From the NCBI GenBank assembly GCA_019424245.1, contig JAHYZV010000007.1, positions 1-64,000 on the forward strand: a stretch of 64,000 nt of DNA, read 5' to 3'. The translations under genes and the position numbers were made by a program. Shown here in pieces: positions 1 through 10,500 of this stretch. Each line of letters opens with the position of its first letter. Positions within the stretch are counted from its first letter, which is position 1. The DNA is from Clostridiales bacterium (GTDB lineage: Bacteria; Bacillota; Clostridia; Lachnospirales; Lachnospiraceae). Under the pieces are notes generated by a model. That model was given only the letters and a program-made list of their open reading frames with translations, had not been told where the DNA came from and searched no databases.

Positions 1-207
1 GCATACATCATAAGATGCACTTGAAGTTCAATTGTGATAGTTCTTAGACTTTTCCTTTACTTCCCAGCTATCCACAGACACGGATGTCTGTGGAAGTTCG
101 ATATGGGACATGGATGTCCCGTATCGAACGGTAGCGGAAACCTCCATTACGTATATGAAAAGTCTTAGAAATATCCAATTGAAGCTTCTGGTATCGTTGA
201 TGTATGC
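1..207. repeat. Composite palindromic element (MITE-like or structured RNA)
   Basis: The outer 10 bases (1-10) are the exact reverse complement of 198-207. Two further arm pairs nest inside: 27-34 with 176-183, and 41-53 with 158-170 (12 of 13). Inside are two strong hairpins: 72-80/85-93 (9 bp, loop CGGA) and 96-110/115-129 (15 bp with one G-U, loop TGGA). Both tips share the motif GACAYGGATGTC. No coding sequence is seen. The element begins at the window edge, so it may extend further left. It could be a non-autonomous mobile repeat or a structured RNA. Confidence 0.55.
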
Positions 208-281
208 GCACCTGCTTTTCTCATATATGCTGTCGTCCCTACGTTAAGAATGTGTGCTAAACAACAAGTCACCTATACAAT

Positions 282-1298
282 TTATTTTCCAGCTGCCTTC
301 CTTGAATATTCAGTAGTCACCAGCTGCTCATATGGAACATCTTTACCAAGTTCACCAGCCTGTTTTAATATATCTTTGAGAAGTTCAAAACTCTTCTGCT
401 CAAAGATAGTGTCTCCTTTCCAGGTGTCCTGTGATTTATAGCGGTCAACAATGGTTGTTATAGTTGCAAGATCTGTTTCAGGAAATTGTGGTGCTATGAC
501 TTCGGCAATTTCCTTGCTGGTGTGTGAGTTTACATAGTCAAGACCTTTCTGTATGGCATTAGTGAAACCTTGTATTATGTCAGGATGCTTTTTAATATAG
601 CTTTTATTGGCACAATAAGCAGTATATGGTACGTATCCGCTGTCAGTACCAAGTGATGCCACTACGTATCCTTCTTTTTGCTGCTCAAGAAGTGTTGCAG
701 CAGGTTCAAACTCAACAGTATAATCAGCTATTCCAGATGTAAAGGCAGCAGCGGTTGAACCGAAGTCTACATTCTGCAGTATATTCAGATCATCTATAGG
801 GGAGATGTTATTTTTCTTAAGTATATACTCAAAAAGCATTTCAGGCATGCCACCAGCTCTTCCGCCAAGTACAGTTTTTCCCTTAAGGTCATCCCATTTA
901 AATCCAGTTTCTTCATTTCTTGATACAAGGAAGTTGCCAGCGCGCTGGGTAAGCTGTGCAAAGTTTACAGCATAGTCAGTAGAACCCTCCTGGTATACAT
1001 ATATAGAACTTTCGGATCCCATGAAACCAATATCAGCTTCACCAGAGACAAGAGCAGTCATGACTTTATCAGCTCCGAAGCCAGTGACAAGATTTAAGTT
1101 GATATTTTCATCTTTAAAGTATCCAAGTTCTATAGCAGCATATTGTGGTGCATAGAATATTGAGTGTGCAACTTCATTAAGAGTAATATCCACAAATCCG
1201 TTATTTTCTTTTTTTTCACATGCTGTCATTGGGAGCATAAGTGTTACACATAACAATAGTGCAAGAATATGACGTAAATATTTCAAATAAAACTCCAT
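282..1298 (-). CDS. ABC transporter substrate-binding lipoprotein, NMT1/SsuA-like
   Basis: Predicted extracytoplasmic lipoprotein of the NMT1/THI5-like family, which binds small organic substrates such as sulfonates, nitrate or thiamine precursors. A hydrophobic signal peptide ends in the lipobox MTAC. The mature part has the typical pattern of an opening beta strand, a segment around FYAPQYAAIELGYF, and a ligand-loop region near GGRAGGMPE. The ATG at 1298 has no Shine-Dalgarno sequence. A TTG at 1286 lies 6 nt after GGAG and gives a more standard signal peptide (MKYLRHILALLL), so the true start may be 1286. No permease or ATPase gene is adjacent on the visible side. The substrate cannot be named from sequence. 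Confidence 0.85.
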   Translation of the reverse strand: MEFYLKYLRHILALLLCVTLMLPMTACEKKENNGFVDITLNEVAHSIFYAPQYAAIELGYFKDENINLNLVTGFGADKVMTALVSGEADIGFMGSESSIYVYQEGSTDYAVNFAQLTQRAGNFLVSRNEETGFKWDDLKGKTVLGGRAGGMPEMLFEYILKKNNISPIDDLNILQNVDFGSTAAAFTSGIADYTVEFEPAATLLEQQKEGYVVASLGTDSGYVPYTAYCANKSYIKKHPDIIQGFTNAIQKGLDYVNSHTSKEIAEVIAPQFPETDLATITTIVDRYKSQDTWKGDTIFEQKSFELLKDILKQAGELGKDVPYEQLVTTEYSRKAAGK

Positions 1299-1738
1299 TT
1301 CTGCAAGTATTATTAATATCAGAGTTAAAGGATAAGAGCCGATGAAATTATGAATTATTTAACACTGATAGTCATAATAATATGCAAAATATATTCAATT
1401 CTATATTATTCATAATCGGAGTTAAATGTTACAGAAATAAATACGTAGTAAAGATGAAATGTTTGTAAAAATATATATAAAATTGTTAAAAATGTCGATA
1501 AATATGTTGGATATAAGAGGGAATTATGTTAATATAAGTAATAAGATGAGGAGAGAGTTAAAAGAGGACTTTGACTCTCATCGATGTGTTTGGTGTGTCA
1601 ATGAGTATAAATGCGTATGTGTGCAGACACAATATGATTTTGAAATTTGAAATTTGACATTTACATCATATATATATTACTGTATATAACATGTTAATAT
1701 AAAGTAATAATTGTACAATTATAGGAGGTTTGTTTATT
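1299..1738. other. Intergenic region between divergent genes
   Basis: AT-rich and without a convincing gene. A 63-codon frame at 1459-1650 has no ribosome site and no recognisable features. A TTGACA at 1654-1659 may be the -35 of the chemoreceptor promoter, but no good -10 is seen at normal spacing. Confidence 0.4.
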
Positions 1739-3145
1739 ATGTTTGGCAGAAAAACAACAGCACAGGAAGCTAATAAGGACAGGGAATTGTTATTACAGGC
1801 TATGGATAAGATGATAGCCGGTGATTTTAGTGTGGTATCATCTGAGGGATTCAGTGATCCTATATATGCTGATAAGCTGAATCAGATAGTTGGAGCTTAT
1901 AAAAAGGCTAACAACAACTATATTATGCGACTCAATGAGGCTATGGAATCTATAGGAGATAACTCATATGTTAAGAATATGTTGGATCAGGTTTCTTTAC
2001 AGCAGAAGTCGATTAGCAATATGAATGATTCAAGTAAGGTACTCAAGGACTCTATTAACAATATATCACAGGCTATGAGTGATATAAGAGATAATACACA
2101 TGATATGCTTCATGCATCTCAGAGCAGTTCGACTAATATGAATGATAGTATAAGAGTTGTTAATGAATCATCAGAAAAGATAGCTGATATCAATACTCAG
2201 GTTCAGGCATTTCATGAGAAGATTAATAAGATTGGTGAGATTGTTGATATTGTAAAAAAGGTTGCAAGCCAGAGTAATCTTTTAGCACTTAATGCATCTA
2301 TTGAGGCTGCAAGAGCCGGAGAGGCTGGTAAAGGTTTTGCAGTAGTAGCAGACCAGGTAAGACAACTTTCAAGTAACACAGCAGAATCAGCAGAAGATAT
2401 AGTTAAGTATGTTAATGAACTCAAGGGTGATATAGAAGTTCTTGCTACATCTATGGAAGAAACTACTATGAAGCTTTCTGAGGGTAATGAAAAAGTAGAA
2501 GTATCATTAAGAGATATTGAACATATGAATGATCAGATGACAGCTATTAATGATTCAGTAGAAAGAATATTTGATGATATTGACAGACAGTCAGAAACAA
2601 CAAGAGAATTTACAGATCAGGTTGGTAATATAGCAGATACATATGGTATGCTCACTAAGGAATGTACAGATACAGGAATTCATATCTTCAAGATAGGAAG
2701 ATATATTGATACATGTAGAAGTGATATGTTCAGGGAAGCGGGAGCTGTTACAACACAGGATATGTTAAGAATATTTGAGATAGATCACTTTATCCTGATG
2801 TGGAGAGTATATAACAATGTTGTAGATTTCGAAAAACTAAAGATAACTCAGCTTAATAATCCGGATACCTGTAAGATTGGAAAGTGGATGCATGCGCAGA
2901 CTGATCCAAGAATTACAGGAAGCAGTCAGTTTAAACAGCTTGATTCATCTCACAGACTTATTCATAAGTATGCATGTGAGTCATGGCAGGCTAAGGAGGA
3001 AGGTGATGTTGATAAGTCACTTGAAGCATTCCAGAAGTGTTATGATGCTTATTATGTATACAAGAAAGCTATTGCTGATATGAAGAACTTCATGAAATCA
3101 TTAGGATATACAGATGAAACTAAGATAGTGATATTCAGAAACTGA
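1739..3145 (+). CDS. Soluble methyl-accepting chemotaxis protein with C-terminal CZB zinc-binding domain
   Basis: Cytoplasmic chemoreceptor of about 468 residues. It has no transmembrane segment or periplasmic sensor. The middle holds the conserved signalling hairpin tip (SNLLALNASIEAARAGEAGK) flanked by heptad-rich helices. The C-terminal ~120 residues match the chemoreceptor zinc-binding (CZB) domain: an H in EIDHFILMW, a C in DTCKIGKWM, and two H in SSHRLIHKYA are the expected 3-His/1-Cys ligands. CZB domains in other bacteria sense zinc or hypochlorous acid. The start is ATG 1739, 10 nt after AGGAGG; a TTG at 1730 is too close to it. It is monocistronic, with a terminator at 3201. CheX/CheY lie 40 kb away. 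Confidence 0.9.
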   Translation: MFGRKTTAQEANKDRELLLQAMDKMIAGDFSVVSSEGFSDPIYADKLNQIVGAYKKANNNYIMRLNEAMESIGDNSYVKNMLDQVSLQQKSISNMNDSSKVLKDSINNISQAMSDIRDNTHDMLHASQSSSTNMNDSIRVVNESSEKIADINTQVQAFHEKINKIGEIVDIVKKVASQSNLLALNASIEAARAGEAGKGFAVVADQVRQLSSNTAESAEDIVKYVNELKGDIEVLATSMEETTMKLSEGNEKVEVSLRDIEHMNDQMTAINDSVERIFDDIDRQSETTREFTDQVGNIADTYGMLTKECTDTGIHIFKIGRYIDTCRSDMFREAGAVTTQDMLRIFEIDHFILMWRVYNNVVDFEKLKITQLNNPDTCKIGKWMHAQTDPRITGSSQFKQLDSSHRLIHKYACESWQAKEEGDVDKSLEAFQKCYDAYYVYKKAIADMKNFMKSLGYTDETKIVIFRN

Positions 3146-3200
3146 CAAAGAAATGTAAGTATTAAGATATGACAGTCATATAACAAGTATAAATAATCAA

Positions 3201-3233
3201 AAAGGATCTGGTATAGCCAGGTCCTTTTGTTTT
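3201..3233 (+). terminator. Rho-independent terminator after the chemoreceptor gene
   Basis: An 11-bp stem (3201-3211 with 3217-3227, one G-U) with a 5-nt loop, followed by TTTTGTTTT. The following 260 bp to the next gene is AT-rich with short AAAATGTTG repeats and nothing else recognised. Confidence 0.8.
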
Positions 3234-3494
3234 AAGTGATAAAATGTCAGAGGATTGCATGAATATGTTGAAAACATGGAAACAAAGATATGAAGATGTT
3301 TAAAACTATTAAAACATTTAAATATCGAAAATGTTGAAAATGTTGAAAATCAATGGAATGTTGATAATAATAACGGGATGTGCTATTATTTAAAAATGGT
3401 TTGGATTGGTTAAGTATTATATTTTATAATAGCTGTATAAAACAGATTAATAGAGAAGGTTAGTTATATAAAATATGATAAGCGAGGGAAGTGT

Positions 3495-5138
3495 ATGAAA
3501 GAGATATATGTTATAGGACATAAGAATCCAGATACTGATTCAATATGTTCAGCAATATGTTATGCCAGATTAAAGAATATTGTGACAGGAACTAATGATT
3601 ATGTGCCTAAAAGAGCAGGACATATGAATGAAGAAACGCAGTTTGTGCTCTCAAGGTGTGATGTAAAGGCACCAGGGTATATAAAAGATGTAAGACCTCA
3701 GGTCCGGGATATAGATATCAGGAAAATCGATGGAATAGATGAGGATTATTCAGTAAGAAATGCATGGAAACTCATGAAAGAGCTGGATGTTGTTACACTG
3801 CCTATATTGGAGGATAACCATCTTAAGGGACTGGTTACTATTGGAGATGTAGCAAAATCTTATTTTGAAATGTATGACAGTGACATACTTTCAGTTGCAC
3901 ATACAAGTCTTAAGAATATTGTTGATACATTAAATGCAGAAATAATAACAGGAGATCCAGATAAATGTTTTGATAAAGGAAAGATGCTTATAGCTGCAGC
4001 TAATCCTGATATGATGGAAAACATGATTGACGAAGGTGATTTTGTTATACTTGGTAACAGATATGAATCACAGCTGTGTGCAATAGAAATGGAAGCCGGC
4101 TGCCTTATTATATGTGAAGGTGTAAAAGTATCCAATACTATAGTAAAGATGGCAAAACAACATAACTGTATTATAATATCAACAGCATATGATACATATA
4201 CTGTTGCAAGACTTCTTAATCAGGCAATACCTGTCAGCTTTTTTATGAAAGATACAGCTCTTGTCAAGTTTAAAATCAATGATTTTGTTGAAGATATCCA
4301 GGACATTATGGCTAATAAACGCTTCAGGGATTTCCCTATTGAAGATGAAGAAGGAAGATATATTGGCATGATATCAAGACGTAACATCATTAAGGCAGGA
4401 AAGAAAAAAGTCATACTTGTAGATCATAATGAGAGATCACAGGCGGTATTTGGTATTGAGGATACAGATATATTAGAGATAATAGACCATCACAGGCTTG
4501 GCTGTATACAGACAATAACACCAGTATTTTTCAGAAATCAGCCATTAGGATGTACGGCAACTATTATATATCAGATGTATTGCGAGTACAATATAGATAT
4601 AGACAAGCAGACCTCTGCTTTGTTATGTTCAGCTATCATATCTGATACATTGATATTAAAATCACCTACATGTACTGAATATGATGTTGAAGCATGCAAT
4701 GCCCTTGCCAAAATAGCAGATATAGATATCGAAAAATATGGCAGAGAGATGTTTAGGGCAGGAAGTAATCTTTCATCAAAAACAGAGGAAGAAATATTCT
4801 ATAGAGATTTCAAAAAATTCTCAATCGGAGAATTGTCCGTTGGTGTTGGTCAGGTGAATTGCATGAGTTATGATGAAATTCAGGTAATCATTGAAAAAGA
4901 AAAAGATTATATGGAACATGTAACAGAACATAGCAGTGAGATTAATATTGCATATCTGCTTATAACAGATGTTATGAAGGAAACATCATACGTTATGTAT
5001 GCTGGCAAAAATGCAGTAACAGTATTAAAAAATGCATTTAATCTTGATAATATAAGTGATAAATATGTGGCTCTTCCTGGCGTTGTGTCAAGAAAGAAAC
5101 AGTTTCTTCCAGCAGTGGTTGAGGTGTTGCAGCAGTAA
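3495..5138 (+). CDS. Putative manganese-dependent inorganic pyrophosphatase with CBS-DRTGG insert
   Basis: Family II (DHH) pyrophosphatase of 547 residues, predicted to hydrolyse cytosolic PPi to phosphate with Mn2+ or Co2+. The N-terminal DHH motif is GHKNPDTDSICSA. A regulatory insert follows: one CBS motif near residues 75-125, a DRTGG-like stretch at about 140-245, and a second CBS half before residue 300. The second DHH metal site is LVDHNERSQAV with DHH in IIDHHRLG. The C-terminal DHHA2 domain ends in SRKKQF, matching the family's substrate-binding motif. CBS-PPases are allosterically controlled by adenine nucleotides. At 547 residues the length fits the CBS-containing subfamily rather than the ~310-residue simple form. 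Ribosome site is GAGGGAAG; the next gene follows after 61 bp. Confidence 0.92.
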   Translation: MKEIYVIGHKNPDTDSICSAICYARLKNIVTGTNDYVPKRAGHMNEETQFVLSRCDVKAPGYIKDVRPQVRDIDIRKIDGIDEDYSVRNAWKLMKELDVVTLPILEDNHLKGLVTIGDVAKSYFEMYDSDILSVAHTSLKNIVDTLNAEIITGDPDKCFDKGKMLIAAANPDMMENMIDEGDFVILGNRYESQLCAIEMEAGCLIICEGVKVSNTIVKMAKQHNCIIISTAYDTYTVARLLNQAIPVSFFMKDTALVKFKINDFVEDIQDIMANKRFRDFPIEDEEGRYIGMISRRNIIKAGKKKVILVDHNERSQAVFGIEDTDILEIIDHHRLGCIQTITPVFFRNQPLGCTATIIYQMYCEYNIDIDKQTSALLCSAIISDTLILKSPTCTEYDVEACNALAKIADIDIEKYGREMFRAGSNLSSKTEEEIFYRDFKKFSIGELSVGVGQVNCMSYDEIQVIIEKEKDYMEHVTEHSSEINIAYLLITDVMKETSYVMYAGKNAVTVLKNAFNLDNISDKYVALPGVVSRKKQFLPAVVEVLQQ

Positions 5139-5199
5139 CATATTAATGCTGTTTATTTTGTAATATAATACAGTAACAGATTGGAGAGTAAATAATAAA

Positions 5200-6072
5200 A
5201 TGAAGAAGTTAATGAGAAATGACCCATGTTGGTGTGGAAGTAAGAAACCTTATTGTGAGTGTCATATGAATTTTGATAAAAAAATAGAGATGTATAAAAA
5301 GAAGTTTCATAAGGTTCCACCTAGAAGCATAATAAAGAATGAAGAACAGCTTCAGGGCATGAGAGAGAGCAGTAAGATAAATATAGCTGTACTTGATTAT
5401 GTTGCAGAAAATATAAAGGCGGGTATGACAACGCAGGAAATAGATGAAATGGTGTATGAAAAGACAACGGCTATGGGAGGCATTCCAGCCCCTCTTAACT
5501 ATGAGGGATTTCCAAAGAGTGTATGCACATCCATTAATAACGAAGTGTGCCATGGCATTCCGTCATCGGATATTATTCTTGCTGATGGAGATATTGTAAA
5601 TGTAGATTGTTCGACTATTCTTAATGGTTATTTTTCTGATTCATCAAGAATGTTCTGTATAGGAAATGTTTCGCCAGAACATAAAAAGCTTGTTGATGTT
5701 GCTAAAGAATGTGTTGAACTTGGACTTGCACAGGTTAAACCATGGGGACATCTTGGTGATGTAGCTGATGCTATAAGTAAACATGCAAAGGAAAATGGTT
5801 ATTCTGTAGTACGTGAGGTCGGAGGACATGGTATAGGTCTGGAATTTCATGAGACACCTTTTGTGAGTTATGTAATCAAGAAGGGAACAGGCATGGTTAT
5901 GGCACCAGGAATGGTATTTACAATAGAGCCAATGATTAATGCTGGATATCCTGACGTATATGTTGATGATGACAATGGCTGGACTATATATACAGAAGAT
6001 GATTCATATTCAGCACAGTGGGAGATAATGGTTCACGTTACAGATGATGGGTATGAGGTTATGACTTATTAA
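5200..6072 (+). CDS. map: Type I methionine aminopeptidase with N-terminal SEC-C zinc motif
   Basis: Removes the initiator Met from nascent proteins. The five metal ligands are visible: D in NVDCS, D in YFSDSSR, H in GGHGIG, E in TIEPM and E in QWEIMV. Before the catalytic domain is an extension with a SEC-C motif (NDPCWCGSKKPYCECH), a zinc knuckle also found at the SecA C-terminus and likely to help ribosome docking. Total 290 residues, matching the SEC-C-containing MetAP subclass. It follows the pyrophosphatase at 61 bp and may be co-transcribed. It ends at a bidirectional terminator shared with the convergent gene. Confidence 0.95.
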   Translation: MKKLMRNDPCWCGSKKPYCECHMNFDKKIEMYKKKFHKVPPRSIIKNEEQLQGMRESSKINIAVLDYVAENIKAGMTTQEIDEMVYEKTTAMGGIPAPLNYEGFPKSVCTSINNEVCHGIPSSDIILADGDIVNVDCSTILNGYFSDSSRMFCIGNVSPEHKKLVDVAKECVELGLAQVKPWGHLGDVADAISKHAKENGYSVVREVGGHGIGLEFHETPFVSYVIKKGTGMVMAPGMVFTIEPMINAGYPDVYVDDDNGWTIYTEDDSYSAQWEIMVHVTDDGYEVMTY

Positions 6073-6171
6073 TTAAGACTTCACATATCTAAAATGGAAT
6101 TTGCACCTTGGAAATATAAAAATTTGTGATAAAAGCAGTCAATTGTTTGTCGTAGAGCTTTAAAAATTTTT

Positions 6172-6221
6172 AAAGGCTCGACATTATGGCATCCATTAGG
6201 ATGTATTAATGTCGAGCCTTT
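6172..6221. terminator. Bidirectional terminator between map and the convergent DUF6062-like gene
   Basis: A perfect 15-bp stem (6172-6186 with 6207-6221), 20-nt loop, between two convergent genes. The T-tract is better on the minus strand (T and A runs at 6158-6171 in complement), so it probably stops the minus-strand gene mainly. Confidence 0.75.
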
Positions 6222-6229
6222 ATTGAATT

Positions 6230-6940
6230 TTAAAGTTTACATCCTGTATCCTTTAATGTTGCACGTACTAGAGAATCTTTCGCATTTTTCCATGGTGCAT
6301 CAGCATATTTATGATCAAATTTGTTGATAAACCATTCAACATCATCACGCACTCTTTTCATATTATCAAGATATAGTGTAGTGATAAGATTCGTGAATTC
6401 TGTGTAATCATTTCCACCAAGTTTTTCACTTGATTTTTTCATAAGAAGTCCATAATGACTTGTACAGAAGCCTTTGCATTTGGAAAGAACGTCTTTGAAT
6501 TCTTTATCATGTTTATACATGTAAAATATAGTATCAACATAACGTTCCATAGTATCAGCTATTTTATCGCATACAAAGCAGGAATTATCAAGTTCTTCTA
6601 TATAACTGCACACAGAAGCTTCCTTTCCTTTTTTTAGAAGACTTCTTCCAGAACCTTTATCCTGATTAAAAGCTTCAATATTTTTAATGACATAATCCAT
6701 ATGTGTTTTCATAACGAGTGCATAACCAAGACGGTTGTTCTGCTCATATATTTTTTTGATATGTTTCTGACAGAACCCTTTTTTATCGGTAACAGCACGT
6801 ATATCATCTTCCATATAGCTTGGACCCATAGTATATTCTATGGCATCATTTTCAAGTTGTTCAAACATAGCACATACAGGACATTCAGTGTCTGCCAAAA
6901 ATGCATCATTGACAGGTACGTTATATATTTTTTCTTTCAT
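6230..6940 (-). CDS. DUF6062-like cysteine-rich cytoplasmic protein
   Basis: Protein of 236 residues resembling the DUF6062 family of Clostridia; function unknown. No signal peptide or membrane segment. Paired cysteine/histidine motifs recur: CPVC near residue 20, GFCQKH near 56, FVC near 120 and GFCTSHYG near 155. They suggest metal binding, split over two similar halves. The start is ATG 6940, preceded by GGAGGATTACT. A longer frame upstream to 7027 lacks a ribosome site. Monocistronic. The upstream region also borders the 3' end of the interrupted cotJC. Confidence 0.7.
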   Translation of the reverse strand: MKEKIYNVPVNDAFLADTECPVCAMFEQLENDAIEYTMGPSYMEDDIRAVTDKKGFCQKHIKKIYEQNNRLGYALVMKTHMDYVIKNIEAFNQDKGSGRSLLKKGKEASVCSYIEELDNSCFVCDKIADTMERYVDTIFYMYKHDKEFKDVLSKCKGFCTSHYGLLMKKSSEKLGGNDYTEFTNLITTLYLDNMKRVRDDVEWFINKFDHKYADAPWKNAKDSLVRATLKDTGCKL

Positions 6941-7139
6941 AGTAATCCTCCATTCTTGCGCTGTTTCTTTGCGCATCTCAAGTTTGTGCGAAACACAAAT
7001 CTTGCGTGTGAAAAATCTTATTTTCACACTAAGACGCCATTTCTTATCTGATATAGTTATAATGGCTGCCGAATTAAACCTATTATTAAAAATAAACTAT
7101 TTTAGTTGTGTTTGTCAAATCGGCAGCCACATAATAACG

Positions 7140-7352
7140 TTACTTTTTGCAACTACAGTTTTTATCAAACTCAGGATTATAAAAATAATAATTATTAGAA
7201 TCAAGCTTGCTCTGTATAATAGAAAGTGCTTCGCCAAAACGCTGGAAATGTACGATTTCCCGCTCTCTTAAAAATCTTAAAGGATCGAGTACATCCGGGT
7301 CATCTTTTGAAAGACGTATAAGATTATCATATGTTGTTCTAGCTTTCTGCTC
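7140..7352 (-). pseudogene. cotJC: cotJC, 3' part separated by ICE insertion (70 C-terminal codons)
   Basis: Read on the minus strand from the ICE boundary, this open frame encodes EQKARTTYDNLIRL, then FLREREIVHFQRFGEA, and ends NCSCKK. This is the conserved second half of CotJC (manganese-catalase-like spore coat protein), with the Glu/His metal ligands of the second helix pair. It has no start codon. Its first codon joins exactly to ...EDMAA of the N-terminal part at 31067 if the ICE is removed. The frame has no internal stop, so the split looks recent or reversible. A 10-bp inverted repeat with a 47-nt loop (7063-7072/7120-7129) lies beyond the stop codon. Confidence 0.92.
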
Positions 7353-7354
7353 TG
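7351..7354. other. attL crossover core (TC of TCTG)
   Basis: Left junction. Chromosomal cotJC sequence ends CTGC-TC and the element continues TGGTGCGAC. The same TCTG is found at 31066-31069. Joining the chromosomal sides restores the cotJC reading frame as MAA-EQKART. Confidence 0.85.
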
Positions 7355-7571
7355 GTGCGACCTCGTAAGAACAACATAGCTGGAAAACCTTGAAAATACG
7401 CTATTTTGCGTAGGACAAGCACTTTCTTGCTACGATTGCATAAGAACAAATATATAGAAAAATGAAGATGAAACAAGCTATCCTACATAGTTCCAATGTT
7501 TTCAGCAACTAAGACGTTCAGAAATGAGCGTCTATTTTTTTACCCTAAAATCGAAAGGAGAATTAAATATT
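7353..7571 (+). promoter_or_regulatory. Left-end leader of the ICE
   Basis: Non-coding, 219 bp between attL and the first gene. It holds a small hairpin (TACGC/GCGTA near 7396-7412), a 15-nt stretch ACAAGCTATCCTACA at 7473-7487 that recurs with one change at 29335-29349 before the recombinase, and the terminator at 7512. In the excised circle, transcripts from the right end would enter here. Confidence 0.5.
7512..7541 (+). terminator. Intrinsic terminator in the leader of the transfer operon
   Basis: Stem AGACGTTCA (7512-7520) with TGAGCGTCT (7525-7533), nine pairs including one G-U, GAAA tetraloop, then A and seven T. It stands only 11 nt before the ribosome site of the first ICE gene. It would therefore stop read-through from the chromosome or from the circle junction unless overridden. 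Confidence 0.8.
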
Positions 7572-10500
7572 ATGAAAAAGATTATAAGACGATTGCTTAC
7601 AGGTGTACTCACCCTTGCAACCGTATTTACCGCCTTTCCAGTCACACAAATTCATGCTGCGGATTCTGTCTATACTCATTCAGATGGAAAAACAGGCACG
7701 GTTTTAAAAGTGACAGATGGTGGCGAAGTTGAATCCACATTTCAAGAGGGGTGGATGAAAGCAGATGGTGAAACTGCCTACTGTATTCAGCTAGGTGTTG
7801 CGTTCCAATCTGGATATAAAACTCGCAAGGACGCAACCGAACGTCTGAACCAGTCACAGATTACAGATGTAGCATTGAATCTGGAATACATCAAGGAACA
7901 TACCAAAAAAGGTTTTACAGATGAACAGTCTTACCTATTACAACAGTGTACGGTGTGGCGTAGATTAAGCGTTCATTTAGGATGGGGATTTGGAAAGACC
8001 CATGTTGACTATGACGAAATCTCAAAAAGCATACAAGATAAGCTTTATGCAGACGCACAGGCTTTTGCTAAAGCAAATAAAGACCGTTACGATTGTGGCG
8101 GTTATATTTACGTCGGTGAGGGTCAGGACTTAGGACAGTTCTGGGCGAAATTGGCTGTCGGAAATGGCAAGATTCAGAAATCTTCCAGTAATACAACGAT
8201 TACAAAATCTAATGACTGCTATTCAATCGCTGGTGCGACTTATGGTGTCTATTCTGATAAAGGCTGCACGAAGTCTGTTGCCACACTTACGACAGATAGT
8301 AATGGAAACACTGATACAGTGGAATTAAGGGCAGCGACATACTTTGTAAAAGAAACGAAAGCTCCAAAGGGATTCCAGTTAGATAAGAACGTCTACACCC
8401 TTACGGTAAAGGCTGGTGAAACTGCTACCTTAAAAGTAAGCGATACACCAAAAGTCACAGACACATTGGTTGAGCTTTTCAAGATTGATATGGAAACTTC
8501 CAAATCAACCGCACAGGGTAACGCTTCTTTGGAGGGTGCGGAGTTTGTCTGGAAATATTATGACGGATATTACACAAAAGAAAATCTACCATCAGAACCG
8601 ACACGCACATGGACGACAAAAACAATCGCTGAAAAAGACAGCAAGAATGAAGTCCATTACATCACACATTTAGCTGACGTTTACAAAGTATCTGGTGACA
8701 GCTTCTATACACAGAATGGTACTATCTGTTTGCCACTTGGTACTATCACTGTGGAAGAAAAGACAGCTCCAAAGGGTTACTTGTTAGAGGGTGCTTATAT
8801 GCAAGCCGCTGGAAGTTCTGAACAGATAAAAGGCGTGTATGTGGCACAGATTACAGAGAATGGTGAGCTTGCAGCGTTAAGCGGCAGCAACCAGTATTCC
8901 GTATCAGACAAGGTTATCCGTGGCGGTGTCAAAATCCAGAAACGTGACCTTGAAACCAAAGATACAAAAGCACAAGGCGGTGCGACTTTGAAAGATACTG
9001 CCTTTGAAATCATCTCCTTAAATGATAAGGCTGTCTTGGTAGATGGCAAGTTATACAGCAAGAATGAAGTTGTCAAAACAATCCATACAGGCATAGACGG
9101 TATCGCTACGACTGACGCAGATACGTTACCATACGGAAAATACCGTATCGAAGAAAGCAAAGCTCCAGAGGGATATTTAACTGACGGTGCAAAACCGATT
9201 GAGTTTGCAATCACAGAGAATGGAAAAATCGTTGATTTAACTGACGAAGTACACTCTGTTTACAATCAGATTAAGCGTGGTGATATTGAGGGTGTTAAAA
9301 TCGGTGACGGTACTCACAAGCGACTTGCGAATGTTCCGTTTAGGATCACAAGCAAGACGACTGGTGAAAGCCACATCATTGTGACTGATAAAAACGGTCA
9401 GTTCTCTACTGCTGCTGACTGGGTATCCCATAAACAGAATACAAACGCTGGCAAATCTAGTGAGGACGGTATCTGGTTTGGAATATCTGAACCAGACGAC
9501 AGCAAAGGTGCTTTACTCTATGATACTTACGAGATTGAAGAATTACGCTGTGATTCCAACAAAGGAATGACCTTGATTCCTGCCTTTGATGTTGTGGTAT
9601 CACGCAATAAGACTGTCGTTGACTTGGGAACATTGACAGATGATTACGAACCAGAAATCTCTATCCATACCACAGCTACCGACAAGGTAACAGGCGAAAA
9701 GTCAATCATTTCTGGTAAGAGCGTGACTATCGTTGATACAGTCACTTTAGATGGCTTGAAAAAAGGAACAAAGTATCAGCTCAAAGGCTGGCAGATGGTA
9801 AAAGCTGAAAATGCAGAACTTATTGTTAATGGTGAGCGTGTGGAAAGTGATTATTCCTTTACCGCTAAAGATTCCAAAATGGAAGTTGAAGTTTCGTATA
9901 CATTCAATGCCAGTGCTTTAGGTGGCAAAGACCTTGTGACGTTTGAAGAATTGTACGACCTTTTCAATCCAGACGAGCCTATCAAGGTGGCTGAACACAA
10001 GGACATTGAGGACGACGGGCAGACGGTGACAATCACAGAGCGTATCATCACTATGCACACGACCGCTGCCGACAAGGTAACAGGTAAAAAGACAATCGAA
10101 GCTGGTAAGGACGTAACTATCGTTGATACTGTTACCTTAGATGGTCTTGAAAAAGGCACAAAATACCAGCTAAAAGGTTGGGAAATGGTGAAATCGGAAA
10201 ATGCAGAACTTATCGTCAATGGTAAGTGTGTGGAAAATGACCTTACATTCACCGCTACAGATACGAAGATGGAGGTTCAGATTGCCTTTACATTCAATGC
10301 CAGTGAGCTTGCTGGTAAAGAGCTTGTCACTTTTGAAGAATTGTACGACGTGACAAATCCAGACAAGCCTATCAAGGTAGCGGAACATAAGGACATCAAG
10401 GACGAGGGGCAGACGGTGACAATCAAGGAAAAATCAGAATCCCCTACTACACCAGAAGAATCCAGCACACCAACGAAACCGAGCGATTCACCAAAAACTG

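Noticed and set aside
1459..1650. 63-codon forward frame upstream of the chemoreceptor gene
   Set aside because: No ribosome site, no recognisable domain, AT-rich intergenic composition.
7063..7129. 10-bp inverted repeat with 47-nt loop as the cotJC terminator
   Set aside because: The loop is too long and no T run follows on the minus strand, so it was not listed as a terminator.
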